A stretch of DNA of 64,000 bases from positions 6,825,001 to 6,889,000 of the forward strand of contig NC_091865.1 of NCBI RefSeq assembly GCF_019399895.1. The letters are read 5' to 3'. Made by a program: the position numbers and the translations under genes. The DNA is from Cardiocondyla obscurior (taxonomy: Eukaryota > Arthropoda > Insecta > Hymenoptera > Formicidae). This document shows positions 62,681 to 64,000 of this stretch, piece after piece (position 1 is the first letter of the stretch; every line of letters begins with the position of its first letter). The notes beneath the pieces are model-generated. The model searched no databases. It was given only the letters and a program-made list of their open reading frames with translations, and was not told the DNA's origin.

Positions 62681-64000
62681 ATGGATAGCAGTTTAACTAA
62701 CAACGCAACAATGGGACCTGAGCTAATAAAGAATTACCAACAGATATTACTTAATAATGTGTTGGCACAGGTATGACTGGAATTATACTTCTTTATTATA
62801 TTTTATGTTGTTTCTTGTTTATAATATATTATTTGTTATATCTTAATACTAAAATATCGATATGCATTACAGAAACTCCAGCAAAATGAAATACAAACCA
62901 AGACAGTAACTGACTATAAGAATAGACATAAAAAAGTGATTGAAGGCCTCCAAGTATTTCCATTATCTGTTTCTGAGAATTGTATGGTACCTATTGGCAA
63001 GCGCGCCTTTATGAAAGGAAAATTATCTCATACTAATGAAATATTAGCCTCTCTGGGAGATGGATATTTTGTTAAATACAGTGCATCACAGGCTATTGCA
63101 TTGTGTAATAGGAGAATAGCATGTATAAATACCACATGTATCCTTAAAAACAATTTATATTAATTAAGTAATTAAATATAATTTGTGTATTTCGTATTTT
63201 TATATCAGGGGCAGATGAAATGCTGAAGAGTTTAGAAGCTGAGAGAAACTTGTATGAGATGAAACAATATCTCCCACTAGGACATGATGTTTTTGGAGAG
63301 AAGGATAAAAAAGATATAATGGAACATTGGACTGAAAATAGGCTTGATGAATGGAGAGGTAAAAAAAAAATGTTTTACGTTTTTATTTTTTTTATTTTAT
63401 TTATTATTACGTTTTACTTGATAGTGCAACATAGACAACGTGAGAAAGAGTATCGCCAAAAATTGAAGTCAAGAGAAAAGGACCGGACCGACATTCGTAC
63501 CGAGGAAGATCTTTTCAAGAGACTTGACGAATTAGAAATAGAAGAAGAATTAGAAGATGAAATGTATAGGTAATAATTCCAATTGCAATTAAAATTTATT
63601 TTTAATAATACTTATGATTTATTAGTTGCAATTTAATTTTAATTTTATATTTATAGGTTGGAAGCTAAACAAAAAGAATTTTATGGTGACGATTTTGAGG
63701 ACGGTGAAGCATACGATGAATCAGACGTAGATACATCTGATTCTGATCAAGTTACTACAGAAATCATTCAGGAGGAATTTAAGAAGTTAAAAGATATGCA
63801 AATGAATAGAATTACAAGTAGCATATCGAGTATCAGTACTGATACAGCTCAAGATAAAATTAAAGATAAAATTCTTGACGGGAATGCTGTAAAGAATGAA
63901 GAATCCCATCTTTACACAAATTTCACGCAAGATATATTAAGCAAGAGTTGTTCACTAAAACTTAGGGAAGATTCTTCTAAAGAATCTAAAGTTATAAAAG
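62681..64000 (+). CDS. uri: Uri, unconventional prefoldin RPB5 interactor (5' part)
   Basis: Prefoldin-like cochaperone that binds RNA polymerase subunit Rpb5 and joins R2TP. Exons 62681-62770, 62873-63122, 63209-63358, 63425-63569 and 63657 onward, still open at the window end. The N-terminal prefoldin domain shows CMVPIGKRAFMKGKLSHTNE and LGDGYFVKYSASQA (family VPFGRKAFMPGKLVHTNE, LGDNWFAKCSAKQA), followed by a charged region with DLFKRLDELEIEEELEDE, matching the family LWARLEELERQEEL. The last visible exon is acidic and Ser-rich. At least 296 residues are present; the Rpb5-binding and C-terminal parts lie beyond the window. Confidence 0.9.

Overview
This window is nuclear DNA of an insect, most likely a hymenopteran and perhaps an ant. 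Supporting signs are short GT-AG introns, AT-rich introns and spacers with abundant CpG in promoters and GC-richer patches, and protein families closest to arthropod orthologues. The species call is an inference. I found no bacterial operons, no tRNA or rRNA genes and no CRISPR. Eleven protein-coding genes could be built exon by exon with matching splice phases (ten complete, one cut by the window edge), plus one orphan coding exon.

Left part (1-17.4 kb) is gene-dense. It holds a tandemly duplicated set of untranslated-type exons (about 1.6-2.5 kb), ARMH3 (+), PARS2 (-, convergent with ARMH3), TIMMDC1 (+, divergent from PARS2), twinfilin (-) and Arl8 (+, divergent from twinfilin). Middle part (17.4-54 kb) is sparse. 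It holds the two neuronal kinase genes Asator/TTBK (-, 14 coding exons) and sff/BRSK (-, 13 coding exons), separated by about 10 kb that contains one unassigned coding exon on + (32.7 kb). Right part (54-64 kb) is dense again: a small secreted-protein gene (+), reptin/RUVBL2 (-), phosphoglycerate kinase (+) and the 5' part of uri (+), which runs off the end.

The genes do not form one pathway. Some share promoters: PARS2 and TIMMDC1 are both mitochondrial, and twf/Arl8 and rept/Pgk are also head-to-head. Three upstream regions carry paired inverted CCAAT boxes.

The most striking observation is in twinfilin. Besides its normal last exon, which encodes the capping-protein-binding tail, there is a second candidate last exon 2.6 kb upstream. 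It is in phase, starts with related residues, has its own poly(A) signal, and ends in a lysine-rich stretch followed by Cys-Val-Leu-Ser and a stop, the same CaaX box as H-Ras. This predicts a prenylated, membrane-anchored twinfilin isoform without the capping-protein tail. A GC-rich fold-back element sits just upstream of this exon's splice acceptor.
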